A stretch of DNA of 64,000 nt from Onchocerca volvulus (lineage: Eukaryota; Nematoda; Chromadorea; Rhabditida; Onchocercidae), in NCBI GenBank assembly GCA_000499405.2, contig HG738140.1:2747024-2811023 (forward strand), given 5' to 3'. Positions 27,379-40,089 of this stretch are shown in pieces. Numbering within the stretch: the first letter of the stretch is position 1; every line of letters begins with the position of its first letter. The translations under genes were made by a program, and so were the position numbers. The notes beneath the pieces are model-generated. The model made no database searches. It saw only the letters and a program-made list of their open reading frames with translations, and was not told where the DNA came from.

Positions 27379-27675
27379 TGCATGCATTTGCATGCAGTAA
27401 TGCATATTGAATCTATATAACGTCAATTGGATATATAACAACTAGTTCAAGTTTTCTTCCAATTTTCAGTAAGCCAGATCCACAGATGCGTGAGCAAGAA
27501 AGTTCGCATATTTCACATTTATAATTTACTATGAATGCATGCATTTGCATGCATATTGCATTTTATATCAAGACAATTATTCGTGTAATTAGTTGAATTT
27601 TTACTTTGAATTCAAATTATTGAATTATAATTAGTTAGAGCTTCCTTCCAGCCTTCAGTAAGCCAAATTCATAGA
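27379..27675. repeat. Duplicated element headed by TGCATGCATTTGCATGCA
   Basis: The identical 18-mer occurs at 27379-27396 and 27536-27553. Each is followed by a similar trail ending in TTCAGTAAGCCA plus a GAT/ATAGAT tail (27465 and 27654). The 18-mer is almost self-complementary and contains ATTTGCAT, the octamer core bound by POU proteins. Function is unknown. It is located 1.1 to 1.4 kb beyond the mtr-4 stop and about 7 kb upstream of lin-31. Confidence 0.6.
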
Positions 27676-28750
27676 TATTGATATCGCGCTGCTGATGAAT
27701 CTGCGGTTTAGAAAATATCATTTCATATCGACTTATAATTTAATAATTGTAATATAATATACAATTGATTATTGCCAATAAATTATTCCTCTTATCATTT
27801 GTATATCTCTTATCATTTCTCTTATTATCCGCTTATTACCTCTTATCATTATATCCATTATGCAAGTAATTAAACTTATTATAGATCAGCAATTTGAAAA
27901 TAATAGAAAGAATTGAAGAAATATGAAAAGATGATATTTTTCATTTAAGAAAAAAAACAAACAAAATAATGGTTTTGAAATGGTGATAGATGAATATTTT
28001 AAATATTCCGAACAGAGAAGAATATCAATACTCGTAAATAATACATATTTTCTCGCTGTATTTGATTATATTTGCCATTTTACAGTAACATAACTAAATT
28101 TTGCAATCATAGTTTAAAATAAAATCAATGATTATTTTTAATGAAGCGAAAAAAATAAGATTAGGTAAAAAGTTCCAACAGCAGGAAGCAAGAATTAAAT
28201 TCAAAATTGAAAATGAAAGCAAAAAACAACATACAGGAATAACAATAAAATTTTCGAACCATCCATCTTCTTGGATAGTAGGAATGGCAACTAGAATGCA
28301 CAAAGCTGATAGCAAATATTTGAAACGATGAAATAATAAAACTGATAGCAAATGTGAAACAATGACACAATGATATGATAAATGATCAGCATCCTCTCAT
28401 TATCGGCAAGATTCTATAGATCCACAGTCGCCAAACACTTCCTTTCATCTTTTGAAGATTTATTTAATATTGCAAATATTGAGAAATACTTCAATAACAA
28501 TGAGATCAACAAGCACAGCAATTGGTTCAGAACGCTTTCAGAATTTCTTTTCAATTCATTATACCTTGCAAAAATACAAGTTTTCGTTCTTTTGAAAGAG
28601 AATGACATAATATTTATCTGTTATTTTCAGAAACCATTATCCTGAGCAATATATATAAACATCTTTTACCCATGATGAAATAAAAACTTTTAAAAAATTT
28701 TGTAAAACAAAAACAAGCTATTATGGAACGATAAACTACACATCCATTCC

Positions 28751-31700
28751 TTATAGATATAACGACGCCGTGAAAACGATATCACGTTTCAAAAGCACTC
28801 TTGCCTCTTCAAAACGTGTTTCCAGATCTCTATTTCCGATTGCTTTTGAAGCACCTACCATTTCACGTAACAGTTCTTCCAAACGTCGCATACAACGAAT
28901 TATCGATCCTGTAATTTGATGAATAAAGCACCAGCATAACAAAAAACAAAAAAGAAAGCAGCTTTAACGGATTCAATAACTGTTCTTAACATTGTGTACA
29001 AAATGACTAATGAAACATATTAATACGCACATGCATATATGCAAACATAATGCATAAATACACATGCATAAATATAATGCAAGACAGATGCATATAATTA
29101 TTAGTTCAAAAATATATATTGCATTTAATTATTAGTTCAAATATATACCACTTATTGATACCTTCAAAAACATCTGTTTTTTTCAAAATTTCAGCGAAAG
29201 ATGAGCCGGTACACCATGCGTGGACTACATCCATCAAATGCGGCTTAAACGATTCAACATATTTGTCTTCATCAATCTCAAGTTTTGATTCTTTTGTCAC
29301 TCTCGCAATGCGTCTGGCGTATTCCTGGAGTGATTCAAAAAATGATTCTAATATATAAACAAAAAATAAAAATAGCCTTAATTGGCACGGGCCACAGAAA
29401 TTGGCTAAAAGAAGAAGCACTCAAAACATCGCATTTTAGGTGGCAGAAAAGCATAAAATGTTTGTTAAACCATGGCCTTTTCTTTATGATGGCACGCATT
29501 TTCTCACATATCAAAAATAATTAATCAATTCGCTAAAAATTCCTTCAATAGCTAAAAAAAAGGACTTGATTTAATAGAGCTAAATAGAATGAAATGGCAC
29601 AAGCTTTATTTAATGTTAGTGAGAAGTTAAAATTTAACATTTCAATAAAAATAGAATAAAGTATTCAATGATCTTAACAGAAAATAATAAAATGACTCAC
29701 TTGCATTGCTCTCAAACATCCACTAAGATCATCTGCCAATTTTGATCCGCCTGCTTTTTCTTCAAACACAAAACACGACAGCAAAGCAGCCAACTGCGGG
29801 GTAGCAAGCTCAGTGAATATACCACCAAACATCATCTCTGTTAACATTAATTCATCTGCAGCGCTCACTTCACATGAAACACGTCCCTAAAATATATGCA
29901 AATATTTCTTTTGAATTTACTAAAAGCAACGACAAATATGAGACAAAAAATCATGCTTTAAGTTTATCCAACCAATTCGTTGTGAAAGAATGCTAGGACA
30001 ATAAATACAATCCAAATTATACGGTATAATAAGACAACATTAATATACTAATAATTTATTACTTTGGCATTTTTCTAAAATCTAATTAAATATTCCCACA
30101 CTAATCACATCCTTTAACCTTTTGCGTAATAACATCATTTTCGTCGCAATATTGTAACCTTCGAAGTACACGCTTGCGACATTTTAGCTCATCCAGCTGC
30201 AACAGGCTTTGCGCTTTCTTTAATTCAGTTTTTGCCACTTTCAGTTCCGCTTCCAACTCTAGCTTCTTCTCATACTGCTTGTAGATTTCGTCAAATTTAC
30301 TGTTCTCCCTAAATTGCTTCAATTAGTTAGAAAATCCAAGCATCAAGCGTTCAGTATTAAATTAAAGCAAACATACCTTAAAGGATGACTCTCCTTTCGT
30401 TTTTCCAATGCTTGCAATTTAATAATATTTTCCTGCAGCACTGCATCTCTTATTTTCATGTCGTTCAGTGGATCAAGCAAAGGCATAATTCCATTGAATC
30501 TTTTCAAAACTTCCTAAAACGTTTTAATGTATGGGAAAAGACCGATAAAACAATAAAGACCGGATAGATTTAGAATTAAGTTAAGTTACGAAATAGTTAC
30601 TTTTATAACGCGACCAGCACTTTGTTTTCCTTCGTATGCTTTCAGATTCTGCGGTAACTTAACACGTGCCGCACTTATTTCAGACACACAACTGATCGCA
30701 ACAGATACAACCTAAATACCATTTCAAAATATTCCCAGTATTATTCAGAAGTTAGAAAGGCAGTTTTGTTTAATTCGATATGTCTTCAATAAATAACAAA
30801 AATTAAGAAATTGAAATAATACCTCTACAATTCCCTTTTCATTCTCATTAGGTGGTCGCAGCTGTGTAATATCTGATAAATTTTTTGCACTTTCTGCGGA
30901 GAGAAACAACAGTACATCTAATACATACATTACGTCGGAACCAAGGGGATCAACCGGATTCGCTTTTTTGTGGAAGTCCAATAGAGCCGCCCATCCAAAA
31001 TCTTTGTCGTTTGAAACAATCTGAAAATTCATGAATTTTCATAAAATTTCAGAATTTCGAATTAAGACTGGAAGTGGAAAATACATAATAATATTTAGGA
31101 GTAAATATAAGCTGAAGTATAGATAAGAAAACATGAAGATTTAAAAAAACAAACAAACATGAATTAAACGCCCAGCTTGCAGAAAGGGCACAAGATGTTT
31201 AGGCTTCGTGACAATTTCTTTCACAGCTTCTTTCAACACATCAATTTGCTTTTCCATTTGATAATAACCTGATATTTCTGTTTCTCTGTCAATTTTGCAA
31301 GCAGCAAGCTCTTTCTTCTTTTTTTCCACATCTGCAAATTTAATGATGTTGTCAACAAATAAAAATTAAGAGAATTCCCATCAAATATAAATTATTAACA
31401 AAAAATATAACAAACTTTCGTAGAGCTGTGGTAAAGCATCATAATTCTGGAATTGATAAAATGAACTCTCCAGCATATATTCAGGATTGATCCCTTCAAC
31501 TCGAAGCAAGTTTAGAACCATATTATAAGTCAAACGGAACTGTGAGTTTAGCGGGTCTGGTGCACCTAAAATACAAGGAGATCAGTGAAATAAAATTTCC
31601 TCTAAATTACAAAACAAATATAAAAATTAAAATCTTTTCACTGACTTTACCTTTGATAATCTGTTTGGCGACATCCTGTCCCATCTGCTGATCAACCATT

Positions 31701-34700
31701 AGTATCACAAGACCGCGATCATCCTTACCTCGACGTCCAGCTCGCCCACTCATTTGGATATATTCACCTGATGTAATCCATCTGAAAACAGTGAATTTCA
31801 AAGAAATTTAATATTAGAAAGAAAATTAAAAACTTCACTCATGTCCACTCGACTTATGTAGATGAACTGATGGACTATTTCTGCATAAATAATTTCGCGG
31901 GAATCATATACGGTACTTCAGATAAATGTTTATTTCATTAAAAGATAAATATTCCATGACTAAGCATATGCTTAAATCTGACAGGTACCATATTGTTAAT
32001 TGACAATTTTTTGCAAAATTAAAACATAGCAAATATGCAAGTAAATCAAAATAATTTCTAAAGCAAACCGATAATCTTTTCCATCGAATTTTCTTGCCGA
32101 TGTGAACAAGACCGTCCGAGCAGGCATATTTAAACCCATGGAAAAAGTTTCAGTGGCAAACAAAGTCTGAAAAATACTTTATTTTTTTACATCTCACTTG
32201 TAGTTTTATTTATGTTGCGAATTTCAATAAACTCAACAGAAAATAAATTTTAAATTGCCAAATTATTTACCTTAATCAAACCCTCTCCGAACAAAATCTC
32301 GATCACTTCCTTAACAATTGGTAATAAACCTGAATGATGCACTCCGATACCACGTAATAGTAATGGTAATACTCGTCCAATTTCGGGTAATTTGCTATCT
32401 TCTTCGGATAATAAACTGATTGCATTGACAAATATTTCCTTTACTTTTGCTTTTTCATCTTCTAAAAAGTTATTAAAATATTGCTGGTAAATAATAAAGT
32501 TGAAATTTCATCGAAAGAATAGGAAAAAATAATCACCTGTATTGAAATCCAAATTCGTCATTTGTGTTGCATATGCTTCACACTCTTTTCGGCTGAATGA
32601 AAAAATGATGACTGGGATCATATCACGTTCTTTAAGCGTGCGTATTATATTCACCACATGAGATGTACCTAAAGCGATGAAAATATGAATTTATTTTCAA
32701 AATATAAAGTTCTTTAATAGATCTAACATGCTATGATAATCAAAGATGTTGTTTTGTAAATTCATTTCATAAATGCAAAACTTTACCTGTCAAGATAAAT
32801 GCAAACTTTACCTGTCCAACCCTTTTAACACTTATCTTTATTTAAAAACAGCATCAAAGGAGTGGAAACAAATGAAAAAAAGATTATAATGTAAAAAGCA
32901 GAAAAAATAGTTTCAAACTATTGACAGGTAAAATTTTTAGAATGGATGATACGAAAATCAATCATAAAATTACCTGCTGTACCTCCTTTCTTCCCTCTGG
33001 TGATCCCACCCTGTCCTGCATCCCCTACTTGGGACAGTACATTCATTGCTTCAGTAAATTTATCTTCTCGAAAATTCCCCTAAAATAATTCGTTTTTAAT
33101 CTCAGAATTAAGTAAAGAAAATCATTATATAAAACAAAAACTGCGCAATGGCATTATTTCAAGAAAAAACATCGAATCTCAAAGAAATGCAAATGACCAA
33201 AAAGAATGTTTCTCTACATTTACCTGCATATTTACAACTTCATATAGGCCTGAACCACCGGCTGGATATATAAAATGTTGCAAAGGCACTGGACGATAAT
33301 CAGTGTATATGACATGAACTGGTTGATCATGAAGATAAACTACCCAATCTGCAAAATCATTCCATAAAATATAATAAAAAACAGCATAAACTGAGAATAT
33401 TACGAAAACAATAAACCAATCATCATTTTCAGCACTACATACTAACCTGCAAACTGCCTTGCATTTGGGATCGTAGCAGAAAGAAAAACATAGTGTACAG
33501 TGTCAGATAGCAAAATAATTGTTTCTTCCCAAACAACGCCACGTTCTATAAAACAAATATCGTAAATAGTTCTTAAAAAGGCGATTTGAATAAATTATTA
33601 AACAAATAGCTCTAATTTCTTTGTCCAAATTTCAAAACTGTTAATACTTTCTCGCAAATCATTTTTGAAATATAGTGTTTGATACGAAAGACAAAAACGC
33701 TCCATGCTAAGAATTTTATAAACATTTGAAAATTTGTGAAAATTACAAACCTTTATCGCGCATATAGTGAATTTCATCGAAAATAACCCAACCAACTTCT
33801 CTCATGATCTCCGAACCACGATATAACATTGATCGCAGAATTTCTGTCGTCATTACAATGCAAGAAGCATCCGGATTCAATGTATTATCACCAGTCATCA
33901 AACCTACATCCTAAAATCATTAAAAAAATCAAGTTATACGAAATATTTTCATGTTAAAATATAAATAGTAAACAATAAAAAAAACTTACACCAAATTCTT
34001 CTTCCAGTTCTCGATATTTCTGATTAGACAAAGCTTTGATAGGTGAAGTATATATAACGCGCTGCTTATCACGTAAAGACATAGCTATAGCATATCTAAA
34101 TGTTAAGATTTAATGAACTTTATATGTTGCTTAATGTTGTATCTAAAACCTAATGCAGTGCATTTCTTCCTAATGTCTAAATTTCCTTAACTTACTCAAA
34201 ATAGTAAGCAACAAAAATTGCTATAGAAAAAATATTTTTGCTACGAATTATTATTTTCTTGGAAATTCTAGTAGCATTGAGTTGCATTAATATAACTTCG
34301 GAAGACTTACAATGCAACAACAGTTTTTCCGGCAGAAGTATGGGCTGATACAAGAACAGAATGACTATTATCAATACAAGTGATTGCTTCCCTTTGAAAG
34401 GCATCTAACTGGAATTCATACATCTTGGCTGGTGCTGTTGTACGTGGCTTCAATGGCACATATTCCATATTTGGTGGTAACACGACCTGAAAAAATAGTC
34501 ATGAAGGAAAAAAATGACAAAAATGTTTTTTGAAAGATTGTAAAATTACTTCATGTGAACAATTTCCTTCAGTCTCGACAATTTTGATATTATTTCGTGG
34601 ATGGGAAGCTAAACCAGGAAACTCCTCCGCATTAGTTTCAGTTTTCGGTCTTTTCGGCAATATTTCTAGAAAAAAAAGTCTTAACTTATGTACAAGAAAT

Positions 34701-35273
34701 ATTTTAAACATAAAATGAGAGCTAATGAAATTTATTGAATTAATAAATGTAATCAAAGTAAAGACACCTGTGTCCTCTGCCTCATCATCACCATCGCTAG
34801 ATGTTATCCTAATATCTTTATCTGCAGCGGCACCTGTCGATAACTGTCCCAATAATTGGTTGGCTCGTTCACGAGATTCTTTTTGTTTCCTTTTATTCAT
34901 CTAATATGACATTTTTTGAAAATCAAATCCAAGTCACACTGAGAGTGATAAAACGGATATACAGGAAACATTAATATACGTATTTTGAAATAAAACTTCA
35001 AAAAATAACGAATACTTAAAATGATTTAAATAAAATAGTAAAATCATTTAATAGTATTAATACTTATTTTTAATCTAATACCACAGCTATCCATATAATT
35101 CGAAACTGCGACTAAGTTACATCAGAATTTAGGGAAGAAAATTTAACAGTACGAAATACCTCTGCCTTCTGAATAGCCGCGTTGTCAACTGGTTCCTGTT
35201 TGATGGTAGTACCAGATGACAGTGAACCACTACCTTCTGCAAAAACATCGAAGAGTTCCATACCATCGCTCAT
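28751..35273 (-). CDS. mtr-4: MTR4-family exosome RNA helicase
   Basis: Ski2-like DExH RNA helicase that feeds RNA to the nuclear exosome (TRAMP/NEXT-type complexes). Model of 22 exons, all phases consistent, 1050 residues (family about 1040): 35160-35273, 34768-34900, 34550-34665, 34311-34486, 33990-34095, 33751-33910, 33447-33545, 33224-33348, 32974-33079, 32537-32668, 32271-32461, 32069-32166, 31651-31781, 31416-31565, 31159-31331, 30823-31020, 30601-30711, 30377-30513, 30119-30308, 29701-29886, 29162-29324, 28751-28908. Motif I AHTSAGKT lies near residues 169-176, the DEIH box near 260, and motif [12 protein letters not shown] near 528. An arch/KOW-like insertion follows (about 600-740), then the conserved C-terminal helical domain ending [12 protein letters not shown] as in human MTR4. 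The acidic N terminus [11 protein letters not shown] resembles the family start. An acceptor TTCTACAG lies 21 bases before this ATG, which supports the start by trans-splicing. Expected to be nuclear and broadly expressed. Confidence 0.96.
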
Positions 35274-35294
35274 ACTAGACGCCTCTTGCGTGAC

Positions 35295-36968
35295 CTGTAG
35301 AAAATGAATAAACCAATAACGTTTCACGTCGATGATGATATGTAAAAGTAATAACAAGCACGTGAGTATTTGATCCCTTCCATTAACATTTCCAGGCATT
35401 TATCCTTCAAATCATTGGCAACTAGAAATCTTGGGTAGCTTCGTCGTATAACATCTTGACGAATCGAAATTAAAATCATAGTAATCATAACCAGATTAGA
35501 TTGAAAATCATGAAAATCCTGATTGGATTAGAATAAAAACCATGACAATTCTAATCGGATCAGAACAAAAATCAGGCATCAACAGTATTGTAATCGTTAT
35601 TTAGATTCGATTGTTGGAAGAAAGAGGAGTATATGTCTATTTAGCATATATGAATTAAGATTTATTAGGCGCGTTTAGGTATTTATTAGGTGGCGAAATA
35701 GTATAGAGAAGGCAGTGAGAAATGAAGAAAACAGTTTTCTTCTATTCGTTAATCAAAAAAGAAGGTGATGTTTACTGCCAAACAAAAGAAATTACATAGT
35801 GGTAATTAATTACATAATGAATACAACAATCAGTAAGGTAGGTAAGAACACTACGAGGAAAATAATTTCACATTTCTGGCGGAAATCTAGTTATGTTTGG
35901 ATGTATATAATGAGAAATAAGACAACGATTGCGGAATTTCTCCATATTTCGCTATGTTCAACGTAATTACACGTAAAGAGAGGAATCTATCAGCAATGTT
36001 ATCACCTACCATGCGTCAATACCAAAGAACAATTTAAAAAAGTTAATAAACCCTAACAAGACCATAAAAAAAAAAGAGATCAAAGTGATGCAGACAGAGG
36101 TACGTTTTTTAGACGATTTTGACAAGGGACCAAATGAAATTGAGGTATCACTAGTGTAATTTGATTTCTTAAACTGAAGTGTTTGCATATCATCGTTATC
36201 AGTGTGAGTATATGATAATGCTATGCTATCAGCATCAGGCATTCGATTTTTGAGATGAATAAATGTTATGGAAAAGAATGGCTATTATGCGATATTTAGA
36301 TCAGATTTGGATCAGATTTGATTTTTTAGATCAAATATGTACTATTTTCGAAAGAATGCTGTTGAATTAAATTTATTTATTTCCTCTAAGCGAATAACTT
36401 ATAATAATTAAGAAAAATTGCTTACTAATATGAACATAAATACTGACTAATATGATGATAGAAATAAAATATCAATTGAAAAAAAAAATGCGGTAAATCT
36501 TAGCTATTATCATTCTAACAAAATAACGATAAATATGGTGATAACCGAAATATTCTTATGAAAGTTAGGAGAGTTTGATGGTAAATTCTATACATATATT
36601 TAAATAATTCAAGAAATTTCTATAAATATTTAATCCTCATTATTTCTATTATTATTTTTTTTCTTGACCTCAAACTTTCCCACTTTCTTGATGAGTTTTC
36701 AAAAAAAAAAATCTATTGTCTAAACTTTTTCCCATTCACGTTATTTCTCATCTTATCAAATTTTAAATCGCATATTTTGTTTAATTATTTGAAAATTTTC
36801 ATATATTTTCCACAATTCACGTAATTTCAACTGAAAAACAATTTCATAAATTAATTCACTTGCTCGATTCATGCATCCTTTATTCATCAAAATACAATTA
36901 ATTTCAAAATTTTTTAAAATTGAAACATATAATGCATTTTAACAATTTCGTTGAATTCCATTTTCTAT
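35295..36968. other. Intergenic region between mtr-4 and the kinase gene
   Basis: No convincing gene. The minus-strand open frame 36006-36242 (78 codons) has a Ser/Thr/Asp-rich half followed by one hydrophobic stretch, but lacks a clear acceptor or family likeness. It may be chance. The rest is AT-rich single-copy-looking DNA. Confidence 0.55.
36879..36884 (-). promoter_or_regulatory. Polyadenylation signal AATAAA of the kinase gene
   Basis: AATAAA on the minus strand, 85 bases beyond the kinase stop codon at 36969-36971, a normal 3' UTR length for nematodes. Confidence 0.5.
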
Positions 36969-39900
36969 TTAAATTCCAATATCATTACATTCGAATTCTT
37001 TGGGATCTGTTGTGGGTGGAAAATCGTACAATTGTTTTTTGTCCTTGATGGATTTTATATTCAACTTATCCTTCGTTTTTGAAATTGCTGTTGCTGTCGT
37101 TGGGGTTGGAGTCGTAGTTTGAGATGATGACTGAAAAAAAAAGAAAAAAAAATTCGGCGAAAAAAATTGTTGAAAATTGAAAGAGTCATTGAAATTGTTG
37201 AATTTTTTGCTCTTAATCGATACCTTATATTTGTGTAAGTTTGGAAAATTTTTGAGATATATTTAATTCAAATTCTGAAATTTAAATTTTTACCTTAGAA
37301 TCATAATTAATTTCCCAATCATATGGATCAGAAAATGAAATATTGAGTCGTTTCATGCAACTAATCAATAAATCATAAATTTTCTTATAATCCGGTCTTG
37401 ATTCATAAGTTAATGTTCGTATGTATTTCATTATTTGAATCCATTCCGGTGGACAATCCGCCATTAATATTTCATCCGTTATTTTATCCTTCATTATGCC
37501 TATTTCTTTTTCCTATAATTTTATAAGATTATTAATTTAGATAAATTTTTAGGCATTTACAGGAATTTTATGCGAGAATATTCAAACGTTTTCTAAATTT
37601 TAATTTTTCTTACAGAACATTTCCGTGATATTTTTTATTTTGTAACATAATTAATTTAGGCGAATTTTCAGATATTTACATGAATTTATGCGGGAATAAT
37701 TTGACGATTTTTGATTTTTTAATAAAAGTTATCGAATTTCTTAGTAATTTATATTCGAATGATACACAAAAAAAAAAGAAAAAAAATTTCCGTAAAAAAA
37801 AAAAAAACATACAGCAATACCACGCCATGGTAATCCGGCATGTAATTCAACAAGGACATAAATTAATGACCACAAATCATCCTTTCTTCCTTGCTCCATT
37901 CGAGCATGAACTGCTGGTGAACAAAACCTAAATTAAAATCATTTCATTAAACAACAAATTATTGAAAAATTAAAATTAACGAAAAAAAAAAGTTCGGATA
38001 AAGAATGAAAGAAAATGATTATCAATCGGCTAATTCAAAGATCGATCAGTTATCCATTTGATCATCAAATGATCATCAACGGTTTATTCAAAGATCGATC
38101 AGTTTATCCATTTGATCATCAAATGATCATCAACGGCTTATTCAAAGATCGATCAGCAGCTATTTTATTTGCTGAAAAATATCATTAAAAAAAAATTTTT
38201 TTATTATTTGAAATAAGAACTTTGAAAATATACCTTGTTGTACCTCTCATAAGAACATGTTCACGTTTCCGCCTAATTCGTACGTAACCTTCTTCCCAAA
38301 TTGCATATTCTCGTGCCATACCGTAATCAATTAAATAAATTATGCGTGCTTCATGACCACGCCGTCCAATCACCATATTTCCTGTATAAAATAAAATGAA
38401 ATATTAAATTGAAATATTTTGAAAAAATTTAAAAAAAAAAAAAAGCTTGACTAAATTATTCCATTCCGTCTTCAACATACACAAATATTATTGTGTTTTA
38501 TATCATCTTTATTATCTATTATATATAATAAGAACAAAAAAAATAAGGCTGTAATTAATTAATTAATTACAATCAATTAGTTGTTCAATGGTACTAACCT
38601 GGTTTGATATCTCGATGTACAAAACCGATTTCATGTAATTGTTTTATCGCATATAATCCATGAATTCCAATTCGATCCGTTGTTCCAGCAGTAAATGTAT
38701 TTGCTTTACATCTCTTTTTTAATTGCATTAAATTTGGTCCCAATAATGTCATTACAACATATGAATACTGTAATTAAAATTTTTATTAAAATCAAATAAT
38801 AATTGGCATGTTATCTAATTAATTTTAATTAAAATTAATTTGAAGTTAATATAAATTCGAACCATTCAATATATTATAATGAAAAGAAATATTATTAAGG
38901 GGAAAAAGGGGCAATCATTAAAATTATCCGAATGTTCGATGTAAGTCGGAAATTCGGAAATTCTTCCAGAAATCCCATGACAGGATTGATGCTAAAAATG
39001 AATGACTCATTTTCATTGACCCCTGCTAATGTGTAGGGTCAGATTTTGACCTTCGGAATATATTCGTTGCACATCGATTTTATGACAAGATGCCCAGGAT
39101 TTGACGGAAAAAGTAATCAGTACTATGCTACAATGTCAAAGGTCAAATGATTAAAAGAAGGAAAGTATTTAAGTTAAAAAATAGTTAATAGAAGAAACAT
39201 ATTCACGACGTACTTCCTTCTTCAATACGCCGTAATTGTCATCTGAACGTGCTTCAACCTGCAATTCCGTGACCTTTGAACTATTTGCGCTACTTTTTGT
39301 CGAAAAAATACACATCTGAATACGTGTACTTTTTCAAGACAAACGTGAACAACATTGCTTCTGATACTTTTTACGTGAAAGTTCTAAAAGAATGATATTA
39401 ATTTAACTTGCATCACGCATTATTTGCATCTTTTCATCAAATGTGGAAATGAAAATTTAGGACAAAAAGATAGCAGCTAATGATACTGTAACAAATGATA
39501 CTGTAGCTAATGACACTGTAGCTAATGATACTGTAATGATAGTATCATGTAACAGATAACTCTAACGTTTTATAAGATGATATTTGTCAATAATTTCGAA
39601 TTTTTAACTTTCGATGAGATAATCTAAAGTGGAACTGCTAATGTTTAGTGAAAGTGAACTTTTCTGGCATTTAGTAAAAGACAAGCACATCTACAAAATA
39701 TAACAGTAGTATAATATGGCTTGGCCAAAAAATGGCATATATTGTGACCAAAAAGATAACTTGTATTGTGGCCAAGAGGATAACGAAATCAGTGATATGA
39801 AATGCTAAGATGTAAATACTTCTGATTATCATAAGCTTATGATAGCACTTAGTATAGGATGATAAAGTGATAAAATAGGCAATAGGATATCAAACTTAGA

Positions 39901-40089
39901 TAAGATAGATCTTATGCTGCTAGGCCATGAAGGGACGAATAATTGGCCTACTTTGAGGGCAGCTTTTACTCGTGGGTCGTTCAAATCGTGCACTCTGTAT
40001 ACGGTAGCACATGAACCTTCACCAAGTTTCTCATCGACAACCCATTGTTTATTGATCACTTTGCCTTCAGATAGATCGATCAGATCCAT
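36969..40089 (-). CDS. Tau-tubulin-kinase-like (CK1 superfamily) kinase, one exon not found
   Basis: Predicted Ser/Thr kinase of the expanded nematode TTBK-like group. Seven exons: 39952-40089, 39214-39258, 38599-38767, 38234-38381, 37813-37927, 37294-37512, 36969-37130; 331 residues if joined. Visible motifs: the glycine loop GEGSCATVY (23-31), the beta3 lysine in AALK (46), LKKE (helix C Glu, 61), HRDIKPGN (112-119), DYG in place of DFG, a basic insert before RGTTRFCSPAVH, and DDLWSL plus LPWRG. The tail is Ser/Thr-rich, then Lys-rich, ending in YDFPPTTDPKEFE-type sequence common in this group. Oddity: about 25 residues between helix C and the hinge (YSYVVMTLLGPN) are missing. Exons 2 and 3 join in phase 0, but the 446-base intron between them shows no exon that restores the segment. 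It could be a missed exon, an assembly fault or a degraded gene. The exact worm orthologue cannot be named. Confidence 0.85.
38033..38157. repeat. 53-base tandem repeat in a kinase intron
   Basis: ATTCAAAGATCGATCAG starts at 38033, 38086 and 38140. Between copies lies the self-complementary run TTTGATCATCAAATGATCAT. Two full units and a partial third. It lies inside the intron between kinase exons 4 and 5. Confidence 0.85.
39476..39535. repeat. 15-base tandem repeat, four units
   Basis: The unit GCTAATGATACTGTA is repeated four times (39476-39535) with two or three substitutions, within the first intron of the kinase gene. Confidence 0.85.

Larger units (their letters stand above)
20476..28750. 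other. Long intergenic region upstream of lin-31
   Basis: No gene was recognised between the lin-31 start and the mtr-4 stop codon. It holds A/T runs, the promoter-like patch at 20850-20890, tandem units at 22759-22830, two related palindromes near 23303 and 23399, and a duplicated TGCATGCA element at 27379-27675. Short open frames on both strands around 28094-28645 have no family resemblance and no matching splice pattern. Confidence 0.65.

Noticed and set aside
28094..28645. Overlapping open frames on both strands beyond the mtr-4 stop
   Set aside because: No similarity to known families and no coherent exon chain; likely 3' UTR or intergenic sequence open by chance.
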